NCBI RefSeq assembly: GCF_035222275.1
Contig: NC_085885.1
Location: forward strand, 2,542,001 to 2,606,000
Length of the DNA stretch: 64,000 nt
Direction of reading: 5' to 3'
From: Podospora bellae-mahoneyi
Lineage: Eukaryota; Ascomycota; Sordariomycetes; Sordariales; Podosporaceae
Shown: piece after piece, positions 42,615 to 52,900 of the stretch
Position numbering within the stretch: the first letter of the stretch is position 1
Layout of the letters: the number at the start of each line of letters is the position of its first letter
Notes under the pieces: generated by a model
Seen by the model: only the letters and a program-made list of their open reading frames with translations
Database searches by the model: none
What the model was told of the DNA's origin: nothing
Program-made: the position numbers and the translations under genes

Positions 42615-43157
42615 CTGTGAGATGTCGAGGTGAGAAAAGGTTGAAAGTGAGTGAGAGAAAGATGTGAGGTATAACAGAAGGGGTCTTTAACCTGCCTGGC
42701 TTGGCAGGTGATTGGGGTCCCACCACCTGCCGGGCCTTGGCGCGGGCCGCGGGGATAAGGATGAGCTGGGCCAAAGCTAACCATAAGGATGGGACTTCAA
42801 GATATTTGTGTGTTTGGAGACTTAAGTATTCTTGTAGTAAACTGCCTTGAACAATCGGAAATGTCATTCACATCATGCATTGTCTCGTCATGGTCATATA
42901 TGCCTACCAGCCCAAACACAACAGAACCATATCCAATCCCATTCCTATTCCAACACCAAAGGTATACTCAAAACAATCCCTCAAACTCCGCGCCCATCAT
43001 GCCAGCTACAAACCAAGATTATGGACAGATGTAGAATAGGTAAGCCGCGCACTGCATGCTAGGAATGCGAATCGAGGTCTGGAGACGAAAAGCACAAGGG
43101 GGTATAAGAACAAACCAAACCAGCAAGTCACCGAAGATCCAACCCATGGCTTCCTCT
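42615..43157. other. Intergenic spacer
   Basis: Promoter side of the Cys-rich gene and 3' flank of the next gene. No supported frame. Confidence 0.5.
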
Positions 43158-44831
43158 TCAAAAGACGTCCTCGTCCTCCCATCCCCCACCACCTAAATCA
43201 TCTTCATCCGTCATTTCTACCTCCACCTTCGTTCCTAACGCCTCTTTCCCTTGTCTGATCATCGCCATTAACCTTGCGTTGAAAGCATCCACTTTCATGT
43301 CAGCGTCCCTCTCCGCGGCTAGCTTCATCGCTGCAAGCGCCTTAGCCTCGGCATCTAACCTTTGGCTGGCCTTGATCTCCTCCGGGTCAACGCTCGCAGC
43401 TAATAGTGAGTGCCTCCGAGCCGTGGCAGACGCGCCACTCTGATTGCGCCGGTGAATGGTGCTGGCTGTGGTTTTGGTCGGCGATATGGGTCGCGAGGAG
43501 ACCCCACTTCCAACACTCAGCCGTGGACTTTGTCGACTGGACGGGCGTGAGGCAGAGGTGGGTATTGGTAATTGGCTTGGAGAGGCGAGGGCGGCGAATG
43601 GGTTCTTCGTTGCAGGCTGTACCGGCATCGGAATGCGGCTAGGGGTAGAGGGGGCAACGGGAGCCTGGCGGGGAGAGGCAAAGCTTGCTGGTTCGCGGGG
43701 TGGGACGAGAGGGGAACCTGCGTGGGAGGTCCGCAGGGAAGGCCGAACTGCGGCAGCCCGGGTCGGTGTTCCTGTGAATCTGGAGGATGGGACGCTGATA
43801 CGCCGGCCAGAGCTCACGGCTGTGGAGGAGTAGTATCCAGGCCGAGGGGAATGTCGCACTATAGAGGCCGGTGTTCTCACTGGGACCGCCCTGGCATCGG
43901 AGCCAAATCGCCTTTGGTTTGTGTTAGCCGGACCGTCCACCATTACCCAATTCTTGAGTTCGTCGTTGTTGTAGCTAACTTGCCTCCGTTTGGCGGCTGG
44001 TGGTTGTGGAGTAGAATCCGGTGATTCGATGTAGGAAACTGCATCCTGGTATGTGGAAAACGGCTCGTAGGAACCGGCTTTCTCCTGGTCGTTTTCTTGC
44101 TCGGGGTATCCATCCTGTATCCTTTGGTCGGTCATGGTCTCTTCGCCCGCCGGAGTAGGTTCGTCGTGCTGGTTAGCCCACGGCTTTCCTGTAGTCTCGG
44201 GGATCGTCGTTCCATTCGCCGTGTACGCTGTCCCTCCGCCCGCCTGGAAGCCCCTGAATGCGCCCTTTGTGCAGAACTCCCATACCTTCCCTACCACCTC
44301 ACCCAACGTGCCCAGCGTGAATATCCTCCATGCCGCCGAAGTCGACGGTTGTGCGTTCGGGATTTCGTCGTGGTGCGCTGATGGCACCTCGAAGTCTGGG
44401 GCAACCTTGGTGGGACCTAAAGCTCTCCTGTAGTCAACATCAGAGTAGACACTGTCCTCCAACAGGCCATTCTCAACGCCGATGGGAGCTCCCATCGGCG
44501 TTGCATTGATTTGCCCTGCCAGAGTATATCTAAACTGACGACCCTTCTCCTCTTCTCTGATGTCGTGCGCACCGTCCATGTCCATGTTCCATCCCATCGG
44601 TGTTGATGACCTTGTGCTGGCACGTTTTCGCTTGGCAGTGCCTGTGCCGAGGGCACCGTTGCCGTGTGTGTTCGTCATTGAGACATCAGAATACAGGCTC
44701 CCGTAGGTCGAGGCGGTCGGTGATGTGGCCGGAGGTCGAAACATGCCTGCGCTAAGTGTCTGGCCAGATTTTGGCGACGTATCGAAGTGAAATGTGCCAG
44801 GCACATGGAACTGTGGTGAGTACGACGCCAT
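43158..44831 (-). CDS. Conserved filamentous-ascomycete protein of unknown function (557 aa)
   Basis: An intronless gene starting MASYSPQFHVPGTFHFDTSP. It is largely disordered and rich in Ser, Pro, Thr and Arg. One short ordered block, AAWRIFTLGTLGEVVGKVWEFCTKGAFRGF at about residues 165-195, is hydrophobic and likely the conserved core or a membrane-associated helix. A basic KRKR-type stretch (TAKRKRAS) could serve as a nuclear signal. The C-terminus has a likely coiled coil (SQRLDAEAKALAAMKLAAER, FNARLMAMIRQGKEALGTKV) and an acidic end (MTDEDDLGGGGWEDEDVF). The many SP/TP sites suggest regulation by proline-directed kinases. I do not recognise a named homologue. It could be a scaffold or nuclear-envelope/cytoskeletal protein, which is speculation. 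Codon use and the uninterrupted frame make it clearly coding. Confidence 0.75.
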   Translation of the reverse strand: MASYSPQFHVPGTFHFDTSPKSGQTLSAGMFRPPATSPTASTYGSLYSDVSMTNTHGNGALGTGTAKRKRASTRSSTPMGWNMDMDGAHDIREEEKGRQFRYTLAGQINATPMGAPIGVENGLLEDSVYSDVDYRRALGPTKVAPDFEVPSAHHDEIPNAQPSTSAAWRIFTLGTLGEVVGKVWEFCTKGAFRGFQAGGGTAYTANGTTIPETTGKPWANQHDEPTPAGEETMTDQRIQDGYPEQENDQEKAGSYEPFSTYQDAVSYIESPDSTPQPPAAKRRQVSYNNDELKNWVMVDGPANTNQRRFGSDARAVPVRTPASIVRHSPRPGYYSSTAVSSGRRISVPSSRFTGTPTRAAAVRPSLRTSHAGSPLVPPREPASFASPRQAPVAPSTPSRIPMPVQPATKNPFAALASPSQLPIPTSASRPSSRQSPRLSVGSGVSSRPISPTKTTASTIHRRNQSGASATARRHSLLAASVDPEEIKASQRLDAEAKALAAMKLAAERDADMKVDAFNARLMAMIRQGKEALGTKVEVEMTDEDDLGGGGWEDEDVF

Positions 44832-46020
44832 GGCGAACGGCTGGGCGGTGCCGAAGTGTGTCTCGATCGCGATGTCGACGCCCGACTGTTCCAGCGCAGA
44901 GCTTGATGGTTCAATGATGGGACAAAGCTGATGCGGTGGAATGGTCGCAGACTGTTGATTCGCAGACTCTCAGTCGCAGTGGATGGCGTGCATTCAGCAG
45001 ACGCACATGGTCCACCTCTAATCGCTATTCGTTCTTCGGTCTGAACTGCTGTCTTTTCCGGGCGGTGTTCAAGGTTATACAATCTCTTTCCTCACAGTCT
45101 CGTGGTCCCGTGGTTGAGTTGTCAGCGAGTGGGGTTGTTGAGCTGGCGGAGCTTGACGAACAGCCAACCAGATGTAAGGGCTGGCGAACTGGTGAGCGCC
45201 CGGTGCAAGTGGCAGCTTCACCGCCAACCTCAAGCCTGGATCCCTATCTTGCGATTGTTGTTACACTGGAGCCGCTGTGTTCAAATCGCCACGCCGGGGC
45301 TTTTGTCAACTGTCGGGGCATATAAACATTGGCGTCTCAGGAGTTGGAAAACGAATGGATGGATCTTTGCTCCTTCAATGGTGGGAAAGCACCGTCGTCG
45401 AATGTTTTTGTTGAAGTGGAATGCGCCTGCGCCAAATATTCACCGCCTAGCTGGTATATCCCGGCACCAAAAGGGGGTGACGTAGCGGCGGGTGTTAAAG
45501 CCGTTCTGACAGTTCTTGGTCAGGGACCAAGCGCAATGTTGAAGATCCAAGGGACTGAGGCAAAGGGAGGTGACAACGTCACGGTTGTCACCAGTCTTCG
45601 AAGAATAATAGTTTGGGATAAGTATCAGGTTGTCAGCGGTCATTGGCATGTTCTGGTGAACAGCGCGACCACGACGGTTGCTGTGGCAAACAAGGACCAT
45701 TGAAAATATTGATGGTGGGGTTTGGAACAACACGCCAATGCAGAGAAGGCGGTTGAAATTTGGGGAATTTGTACGTACAGTGCATTATTGGAACCCGCCC
45801 CACCATTAAATCCGGGGTCTTCTCCATATCACCGACTCTTAACATCATATGCTGCCTATTGTAATGGTGCAACTAATATTTGTAGTTATTGCTTCTAAAC
45901 CTTGCGGTAGGAATAGCCTCGTCATGCCATGCAAGTCCCACACAAAACTCCAAATGCTCCGCGCAGAAAGCCCGTTCATAAAAAGCAAAAATCATGGCAT
46001 CATAACCCTGACCTCGCCGT
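44832..46020. other. Intergenic, no supported gene
   Basis: The first few hundred bases are the promoter of the unknown gene on the minus strand. A plus-strand frame at 45329-45703 is open but lacks any signature. Nothing else was recognised. Confidence 0.45.
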
Positions 46021-46967
46021 CTACTCCTTGTTGTAGTAGTCGTCCTGCATAGCCTTCTTCTGAGCAGAGACGCCGGAAGATTCGACGGCTTTATCACCCC
46101 TAACGTGCTCATGTCCCACCCAGTACGCATTCCACTCCTTGAAGAGATCGTCCGCCCAGGCCTGAATCTCGGGCAGTACGATCCTAGTCTTAACATAGGC
46201 AAATTCACCCAGGTCTAGCTTGTGGTCACCGCGCTTCTCGTACTCTACCATCTGCAAAAGAAGCTCCATCTTGTCGATGTCGTGCACATAGTGGCTCTCC
46301 AGTGTCTTGGAGTCTTCGTATTCTTGCCAGATGGCGCGAATCTCCTCGCCCACCTTCCCGCCATCCACGTTGCCCAGCAAGCCCTTGGTGATGTAGTCCA
46401 TAGTTGTGGCCTCCCGGCGGCTCTTCTCCTGCTTTGGAACTCCGTCCACGGGTGTGATGTCGCCAACAATCGACTCGGCCATGTCGTGAATCAGGCACAT
46501 CTTCATGCACTTCGCCATGTCGAGTTTGCTAGCCAGCGCTGGGGGGGCAAGCATGCTGATCAGGGACATGCGGTACATGTGGTCGGAGATGGATTCGCCC
46601 CTGAAACAAAATGTGTCAGTCTGGTCTCACAGAGTCAACACTGTTTGGAGCAACCCACCTGTTGATTCCAAATCGCCGCCACCCCTCGCGCTTGTTCGTC
46701 TTCAGCTTCTCGAGAATGTGGAAGAAGGCTAGCGGTGAGGTTGTACCCTCGGTAGGCTTGTCGCCTGGAAGCGCATCGAGAACTTTGTCTACGGTCCACT
46801 CGCCCTCAACTTGGGGAAGTTGTACTTCGGCCACGTCTGTCCAGTCCAAAGATAAGCATCTGAGTGGCATGCGCAAGGAATTCTGGGTGTCGAAACCTAC
46901 CTGGAACAGCATCATGGCCGTTTGCGGACACTCCATTCGAGCCGTTCTCCTTGGCGCTTGGAGACAT
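46021..46967 (-). CDS. HD-domain 5'-deoxynucleotidase, HDDC2/YfbR-like (274 aa)
   Basis: Three exons, 46901-46967, 46659-46836 and 46021-46600. The introns have GTAGGT and GTGGGT donors and CAG acceptors, and phases are consistent over 825 nt. The start MSPSAKENGSNGVSANGHDA is chosen because it keeps frame through the first junction (DAVP/DVAEVQLPQVEGEW). Metal-ligand motifs of the HD superfamily are present: REGWRRFGINRGESISDHMY supplies the first His, KMCLIHDMAESIVGDITPVD holds the HD pair, and ESHYVHDIDKMELLLQMVEY the distal Asp. Proteins of this family dephosphorylate deoxynucleoside 5'-monophosphates with a divalent metal and occur from bacteria to human (HDDC2) and yeast. It is presumably soluble and housekeeping in nature. 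Length is slightly above the family's usual 200 because of N- and C-terminal tails. Confidence 0.88.
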
Positions 46968-47866
46968 ATCTTGGCCCTGGTGTGTGTACTCGAAAAGGGC
47001 AGAATGGCGGAAGTGGCAGAATCACCCCAGCTAAGTTGGGTGGGCGTTGACACAGTAAACCGTGAGGGCGTCGGCGTGGAAGAACGAGCCAAACGTCAGA
47101 AGAAGTAGGGTATTTGATGCAAAAATCTCTTCTGTCACAGAACAGCAGGCAGTGGGCTTGTTTATACCTTTTCGCAAGAGAGGAAAACAAAGAGAAGCTG
47201 GCAGCAACCAAGAGTCAGATGAAGCCCCAGATCTGGGTGCAGCTGTGGAGCCCTACACCGCTGGCGGCCGGCATCTCAGCAGCCCCACGTCAGCGGCACT
47301 GGGCGATGAATTCAAGGCCCTGAAAAGACAGGGGGGTTTTGCTACCACAGCGGCCCAGCGCGGGCTGTTGGCATTTCCAATTCGGTGCCTGAGAGAGGCA
47401 CGGCCGGATCGGCTCGGGCCCCGGAAGATGGACGGGATGGAGATCACTGAACCCTTTCAGTGGATGCAGATTTGTGTGATGTCACCAGCCCTGCAAGTTA
47501 GGCTGCAACTGGCCATATTCTCCGGATTGCACGCACCTTCATGCGACTTTGATCTTGACCTTCTACTTTTGATTCAAATTGCTCTCATACACCACATCAC
47601 CCCATCACTCCATACACCATTGCGAAAATGGGTCAACTTTCGATCTTGAGTCACATTCGGTGTGGGCAGCAGCATTCGCAAGTGATGTTCAAGTCATCTT
47701 CGACCTCCAGTCGGCCCGGAACCCAGTTGGCAGCCGAGACCTGCCTTTAGGAAGGTTATCAAGTTGTCTCGTTTTTGGCTCCATCTCGTGGCTATTTGCA
47801 GAATCTCACTCAACACTCACTCTACCGGCCGAGAGATTTGTTTGAAACTCCGCAGGCTAATGACCA
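46968..47866. other. Intergenic, no supported gene
   Basis: Promoter of the HD gene and 3' flank of the GMC gene. An open plus-strand frame of 195 codons starting at 47062 has no recognisable motif and is regarded as chance. Confidence 0.45.
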
Positions 47867-49806
47867 CTAACTTCGAAGTCCAGCATCTTCCAAAATCATG
47901 TCGGCCCCCTTCTCACCAATAGCATAAACCGTAGCCTGCAAATGCGCGCTGATATGCAGCGGCATCACGCTTGCATCGATCACTCTCAAGCCCTTCACGC
48001 CGTACACCCTGAGCCGTTCATCAACCACACCGCCTGCCTGCCCAGCACGACCGCCCATCGCACAGGTCCCTATCGGATGCCAGTCTGTGATGGTATTCTC
48101 AACGATCCATCCTCTCAGGTCTTCATCCGAGACCACTGCCGATGAAGGAGAAGCAGGACCGGCGATGATATTCTTCAATGGCTTAGTCGAGCAAATCTTC
48201 TGCGCAAACTTGGCACCATGCAGCATAATCTCAAGGTCGAGCTCCCCATGAGGACCAACATAATACTGCGGATCAATCACCGGCTGTTGGTGCGCGGTGG
48301 CCGGTACCCCATCAGCGGTTAATCCATCTTTAGGATCGATATGGATGGACCCTCTCGAGTAGGGATACTGCAGCACCAACAGCATGGAGCAGTATCTCTT
48401 GCCCTCTTCCTTAGGCGCAAACGACGGGTTCCAGTTGCCGAGATCAAAGACGAATTCGACTTGGCCGAGCTGTTTGTCGGTGTCGAACCTGCTAGAGAGG
48501 ATAGACGTTTGCTCGGCGCCAAAACGATCCAACTGTTGGGACCTGGACGAGAGCGAAGCCACATCTTCTTCGGGTGCCAGCTTGGAAACGGGAAGATATG
48601 CCATCGAGCAGGGGAGGACGGTCAAACGACCGGACTTTTCTTTTTGGTATTGCTCGTAGGCGGTGGCGGCGATTTCTTCGATGAACAGGTCGTCTGGATG
48701 GGGGAGCTTGGGGTCCACTTCGAAGACCGTTGGGAGCACTGGTGGTGATCAGCGACAGACATACTCAACGTTACAGTAGGACTTACTGATATGTTCCTGC
48801 AGGTTTTCACCCACGTTTGGACTCTCAACCTTTAACGGAATTCCCGCAGCACCCAGAACATCAGCCCGGCCAACACCGGACAACTCCAAAAGCTGTGGTG
48901 ACTGGACGCTGCCTGCTGACAGGATGACCTCTCGAGCAGCTGAGGCGACATATTGCTTCCCGTAATGACTGAACCGCACGCCAGTAGCAGCCCATTCCCC
49001 GTCCTTATTATCCAGAACGACTTGCTCAACGAGAGCCTCAGTAAGGATATGCAGATTCGCAGGCGGCATCAAGCAGTAATGAGTCGCATATGATCTTGTG
49101 GCGGTCTCTGGGTTGACGGCCACAATGGTAGTCCACACACCCACATTTGATCCGTTCAAATGAGCTGGATTTGACTCGACCCCCACCTCGTTGAAGGTTG
49201 CATGCCACAGAGCATGCGAAGGCGAGAAGTCTCGAGTGTATGAGACATTGATGGGCCCATCTTCCCCCAGGAAGCTGTTTGGCTCGTTGTACGAGGCCTG
49301 GTGGTTGTCCTTAAAGTTCGGCGGAGGCGGGTGGAATCGTTCTGACCTTTTGAAGTAAGGGCTGTCCACCCGTCAGTTCTCAACTCACGCCTGTCATAGC
49401 CGAAAGATGCTTACAGGAGAGAATCCCACCCCCAACCATCATTCCCCAGCTCCTCCCAGGCATTATAATCCTCCTTGCTTCCACGATTCCAAGTCATATA
49501 ATTCAGCGCACTTGATCCGCCTAGGACCTTCCCCCGGTTCCATGGGAGAGTTCGTCCGCCCAGACCGGGCTGGGGCGTGGTCTGGAAGTGCCAGTCGTAG
49601 GGTCCTCCCAGTGCTCGGCCAGAGTAGGCTGGGATGTCAATGTTGTCGTCGCCATAACCGCTTTTCCCTGCTTCGAGGACGCCGATGGTGAGGGAGGGGA
49701 TTTCGGCTAGACGGGAGGCGACGACGAGACCAGCTGTGCCGCCGCCGATGATGAGGTAGTCGAACTTGATGGAGGAGAACTCCTGGGCGTCGGTTGAGGT
49801 AGCCAT
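47867..49806 (-). CDS. GMC-family FAD oxidoreductase (612 aa)
   Basis: Three exons, 49415-49806, 48787-49361 and 47867-48738. The introns are 53 and 48 bp, with GTAAGC and GTAAGT donors. Phases match and 1839 nt divides by three. Junctions read WDSLL/PYFKRSE and LQEHI/MLPTVFEVD. Landmarks: the dinucleotide-binding FDYLIIGGGTAGLVVASRLA, GMC signature 1 with LPWNRGKVLGGSSALNYMTW, and signature 2 with REVILSAGSVQSPQLLELSG. The active-site region is TDWHPIGTCAMG, and the closing HISAHLQATVYAIGEKGADM carries the usual second catalytic position (His/Asn). No signal peptide is apparent, so it is probably intracellular. The family includes choline, glucose, aryl-alcohol and other alcohol oxidases/dehydrogenases; the substrate is not predictable from motifs. 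Confidence 0.92.
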
Positions 49807-50532
49807 TTTCTCAGATTTCTCTTATCACGGCTTAAAATTGAATGCAAAGAGGTAGTGAGACGAACGTCGTCGGGGGGGCCAGGCTGTCAGTACTGTCGTT
49901 CCCGTTTTCTCATATTGGAATTCTCCAACAAATGTCCACACTCATATCTAACGTCTCGGCAATGAGCACTATTCCCATCTCTCCCCCTCTGTCGCACAAA
50001 CCCCCAACCGCAGCACCATGTCACATCACCTCTGCAGCACATGTGGGGTAACACTGTAACCCCCCTTCTCTATTCGACATAACCCATCAAATAGTCGACC
50101 TTTTGTGGCGTCTTTTGCGGCTGACAACCCCAACAGTTGCCGTTCAGAGCAGGTTACCAAGACTTACTAGACCTGATATGCCGGGGTGTCTAACCCGGTG
50201 AGAGCGTAGTGGTGGTTACATAAGTGTGATACAGTGTTACACAGACGTTCAGGTGCAGGTTGCGATCGGTTCGGTTGGTCAATCACAAGGAGGGAGTAGA
50301 ACCAACGACATGGAGCCGAGATGCAGGGAAGATACCCCGCTCGGTGGGTGATGGCGATGGCTTACAATCTTTGAATGCTGGGGTTGGAGCTGTTGGTTGG
50401 TATCACCTACCTTTGACGTGGCGTATCTCACCGCTGGGATAAGGCTGGGGTAAGGGGTGATAAGGTCGCGTCTCCCAAGTCTCATCAGGCCAGCTCGTGG
50501 TGCCAGCATTTTTTCAACATCATCCAACTTGG
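49807..50532. other. Divergent promoter region between GMC and NCS1 genes
   Basis: No gene is supported. The two genes are divergently transcribed and about 740 bp apart, so they could share regulation. Confidence 0.45.
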
Positions 50533-50553
50533 ATGACATCCAAGCCAAAATGA
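50533..50553 (+). promoter_or_regulatory. Upstream ORF overlapping the permease start (ATGA)
   Basis: A seven-codon frame (M-T-S-K-P-K-stop) begins at 50533. It ends with a TGA whose first two bases are the last two bases of the permease ATG (50550-50552, in AAAATGA). The arrangement permits termination-reinitiation control. Function is inferred. Confidence 0.5.
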
Positions 50554-52180
50554 CAACCCCCGATCTTGAGAAGCAGCAGGCTGCTGCCACCACCGCAACA
50601 ACACCAGCAGATCCCACCACCAAATCAATCTCCTCCACTGACACCCCCCAACAACAACAACCCCAAAATGCTTCTCCTTTCAAGGTTCCCCATTTTTTGA
50701 TCAAGATCAACAACACCCTCGAATCCCTCTCCGGCTTCGAAGCCCGCGGCATCACCCGCGTCCTCCCCTCCGAACGGCAACCTCCCTCCCACCTCGCAGA
50801 CGCCCAGGTATTCCTCCTCTGGTTCGGGGCCAACATCTCCGTCAACAACCTCGCAGTGGCCCTTCTCGGACCATTAGTCTTCCAGCTTGGTTTCACCGAC
50901 GCGGCATGGAGCGCTATTGTTGGAGCCTTTCTTGGGAGTTGTTCCACCGCATACATGAGTATCTGGGGACCGGCAAGCGGGAACAGAACAATGGTTATCG
51001 CGAGGTATTTCATGGGTTACTGGCCTAGCAAGATACCGACAGCGTTGAACATTGTTTTGATGGTGGGGTATATCACCTTGAGTTACATCATTGCGGGACA
51101 GATGTTATCTGCGGTGAGCGGGGGGAGTTTGACGATTGTGGTTGGGATTGTGGTTAGTGCTTTGGTTTGTTGGGTTGTGGCGGTTTTTGGGATGAGGGTT
51201 TTTCATTTTTATGAACGGTAAGTTCCTGTTTGGAGATGGGAACGGGAGACAGCAGCTGATGGAAAAACAGGTTCGCGTTGATACCCCAGATATTGGTCCT
51301 CTTCGCACTTATCGGGTGTGCGGGACCGTATTTTGACACCACGATTGAGTCCCAGGGAGATGGGACGGCCATTGCGGCGAACAGGCTTAGCTTTTTGAGC
51401 CTGTGTCTTTATGTGCCCAACTCGTGGGCGGCGGCGGCGAGTGATTACTATGTTTACTACCCTGAGAGCACGCGCAAGAGGAAGATCTTTTGTTTGACGC
51501 TGTTTGGGCTTTGGACGTCGTTTAGTCTGGTTTATATGATGGGGATTGGGCTTGCGACTGGTGTGACGCATCATACTGCTTGGGCGGAGGCGAATGCTAT
51601 TTCTGCTGGGGCGTTGATTGTGGCTGGGTTTGAACCATTGAAGGGGTTCGGATTGTTCTGCTCTGTTATTGTGGCGTTGGGAATCATCGCGAATAGTATC
51701 CCCGGGTGTTATTCAGCGGCGTTGGGCTTTCAGGTTCTGGGGAGGCACTTCAAGGTTGTGCCGAGGTGGGTGTGGACTTGTACGGTGGTCGTCCTGCAGA
51801 CTGTGCTGGCTTTGGCAGGGAGGGAGCATTTGTTTGTGCTGTTCCAGAACTTCCTCGCGCTGATGGGGTACTGGGTAGAGTTTATGATTTTGATCTTTGT
51901 GTTGGAGCATGTGCTGTTTAGGAGGACTAGAGGGTTTGACTGGGCGAGGTGGGAGGATAAGAGTTATTTGCCGGTTGGGTGGGCTGCGCTGGTTGCTTTC
52001 TTGTTGGGCTGGGTCGGGGCCGTGTTGGGGATGTACCAGATTTGGTATACCGGGCCATTGGCGGTGCTGGCAGGAGCGAGCGCGGGGGGTTGTGATGTGG
52101 GTGTTTGGGTTGGGTGTGGGTTTGCTTTGGTGAGCTTTCCTCCGTTGAGGTGGTTGGAGTTGAGGATTATTGGGAGGTAA
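50550..52180 (+). CDS. NCS1-family purine/cytosine permease (525 aa)
   Basis: Two exons, 50550-51217 and 51271-52180, with a 53-bp intron (GTAAGT donor, AGCTGATGG branch-like, ACAG acceptor). The junction reads FYER/FALIPQILVL. The start MTTPDLEKQQ is the first in-frame ATG. After a Gln/Thr-rich tail comes the typical NCS1 opening FEARGITRVLPSERQPPSHL, then FLLWFGANISVNNLAVALLG, IVGAFLGSCSTAYMSIWGPA, TMVIARYFMGYWPSKIPTAL, and further segments to about twelve. SFLSLCLYVPNSWAAAASDY and IIANSIPGCYSAALGFQVLG match the Fcy2 branch. These proton symporters import cytosine, adenine, guanine or related bases at the plasma membrane. Substrate choice within the family is not readable here. A short upstream ORF touches its start. 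Confidence 0.9.
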
Positions 52181-52282
52181 AGGACAGGGGGATATGGTGT
52201 TCCGTGTGGTTGATGGAGGCTGATCATAGAGGCTCAATCCACATCAAGCTTGCATCAAATCGGAGACCACACACGATTTCCA

Positions 52283-52374
52283 TCGGGTATGGTGTAGCGG
52301 TAACATCGTTGACTCTCACTTCTCAGAAGTGTCTGTTCTCTCAACAGCCCCGGGTTCGACTCCCGGTATCCGAG
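52283..52374 (+). tRNA. tRNA-Glu (anticodon CUC) with intron
   Basis: The acceptor TCGGGTA pairs with TATCCGA (one G-T). The D-arm is TGGTGTAGCGGTAACATC. The anticodon stem GTTGA/TCAAC encloses CTCTCA...C with anticodon CTC. An intron of about 21 nt (cttctcagaagtgtctgttct) lies one base after the anticodon. The T-arm is CCGGG-TTCGACT-CCCGG. The discriminator is G. Confidence 0.88.
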
Positions 52375-52900
52375 TCTCAATTAATTTTTGCGTTTTTGAC
52401 CATTTTTTGAGGTGTGCCCTTCAGTTTACTGAAGTCTTTCATTTTCTTTTTGTCAGCTCAGATGAAGTTGCTACGGCTCAGATGAACCAGCCAACTTCCT
52501 GCAGGTGCGGTGACAGTGTTCTTGACCGCCAAAGTGGGTCCTGACCCTGGCGCAATCGCGACATCGAGTCGCGTGCGGGGCTGGACCGTCCACCGCTGTC
52601 TCACTTCCCTCCTTCAATCTTCTGTTAACATTGAGAATTGGCAAAGCCAGGGGCGCAATGTCTTCTGCTCTTGAGAGCGGGCAGAATTCTGCCAGATCAG
52701 ATACCATCATATACAGTCGTTGTCATCGACCGAGGTGAAGACGCGGTCTTCTGTCGGGCGGTTCGGGGATCAGTCAGCGACAAGGTCTCCTGCGACTGCT
52801 CGCGCTTTGATCACTCCGCATCATCAGGCAGGGCCTCAATCTCAGTCTCCAGCCATCTCAGCAAAATATCCATCTTCAACACGGCGAACCACTGGCCAAC
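52375..52900. other. Spacer: tRNA 3' flank and permease promoter
   Basis: Starts with a T-rich stretch suitable as RNA polymerase III terminator after the tRNA. The rest is promoter of the amino-acid permease. No supported frame. Confidence 0.5.

Noticed and set aside
47062-47649. Plus-strand frame of 195 codons
   Set aside because: Starts inside the promoter of the HD gene, with no recognisable motif; regarded as chance.
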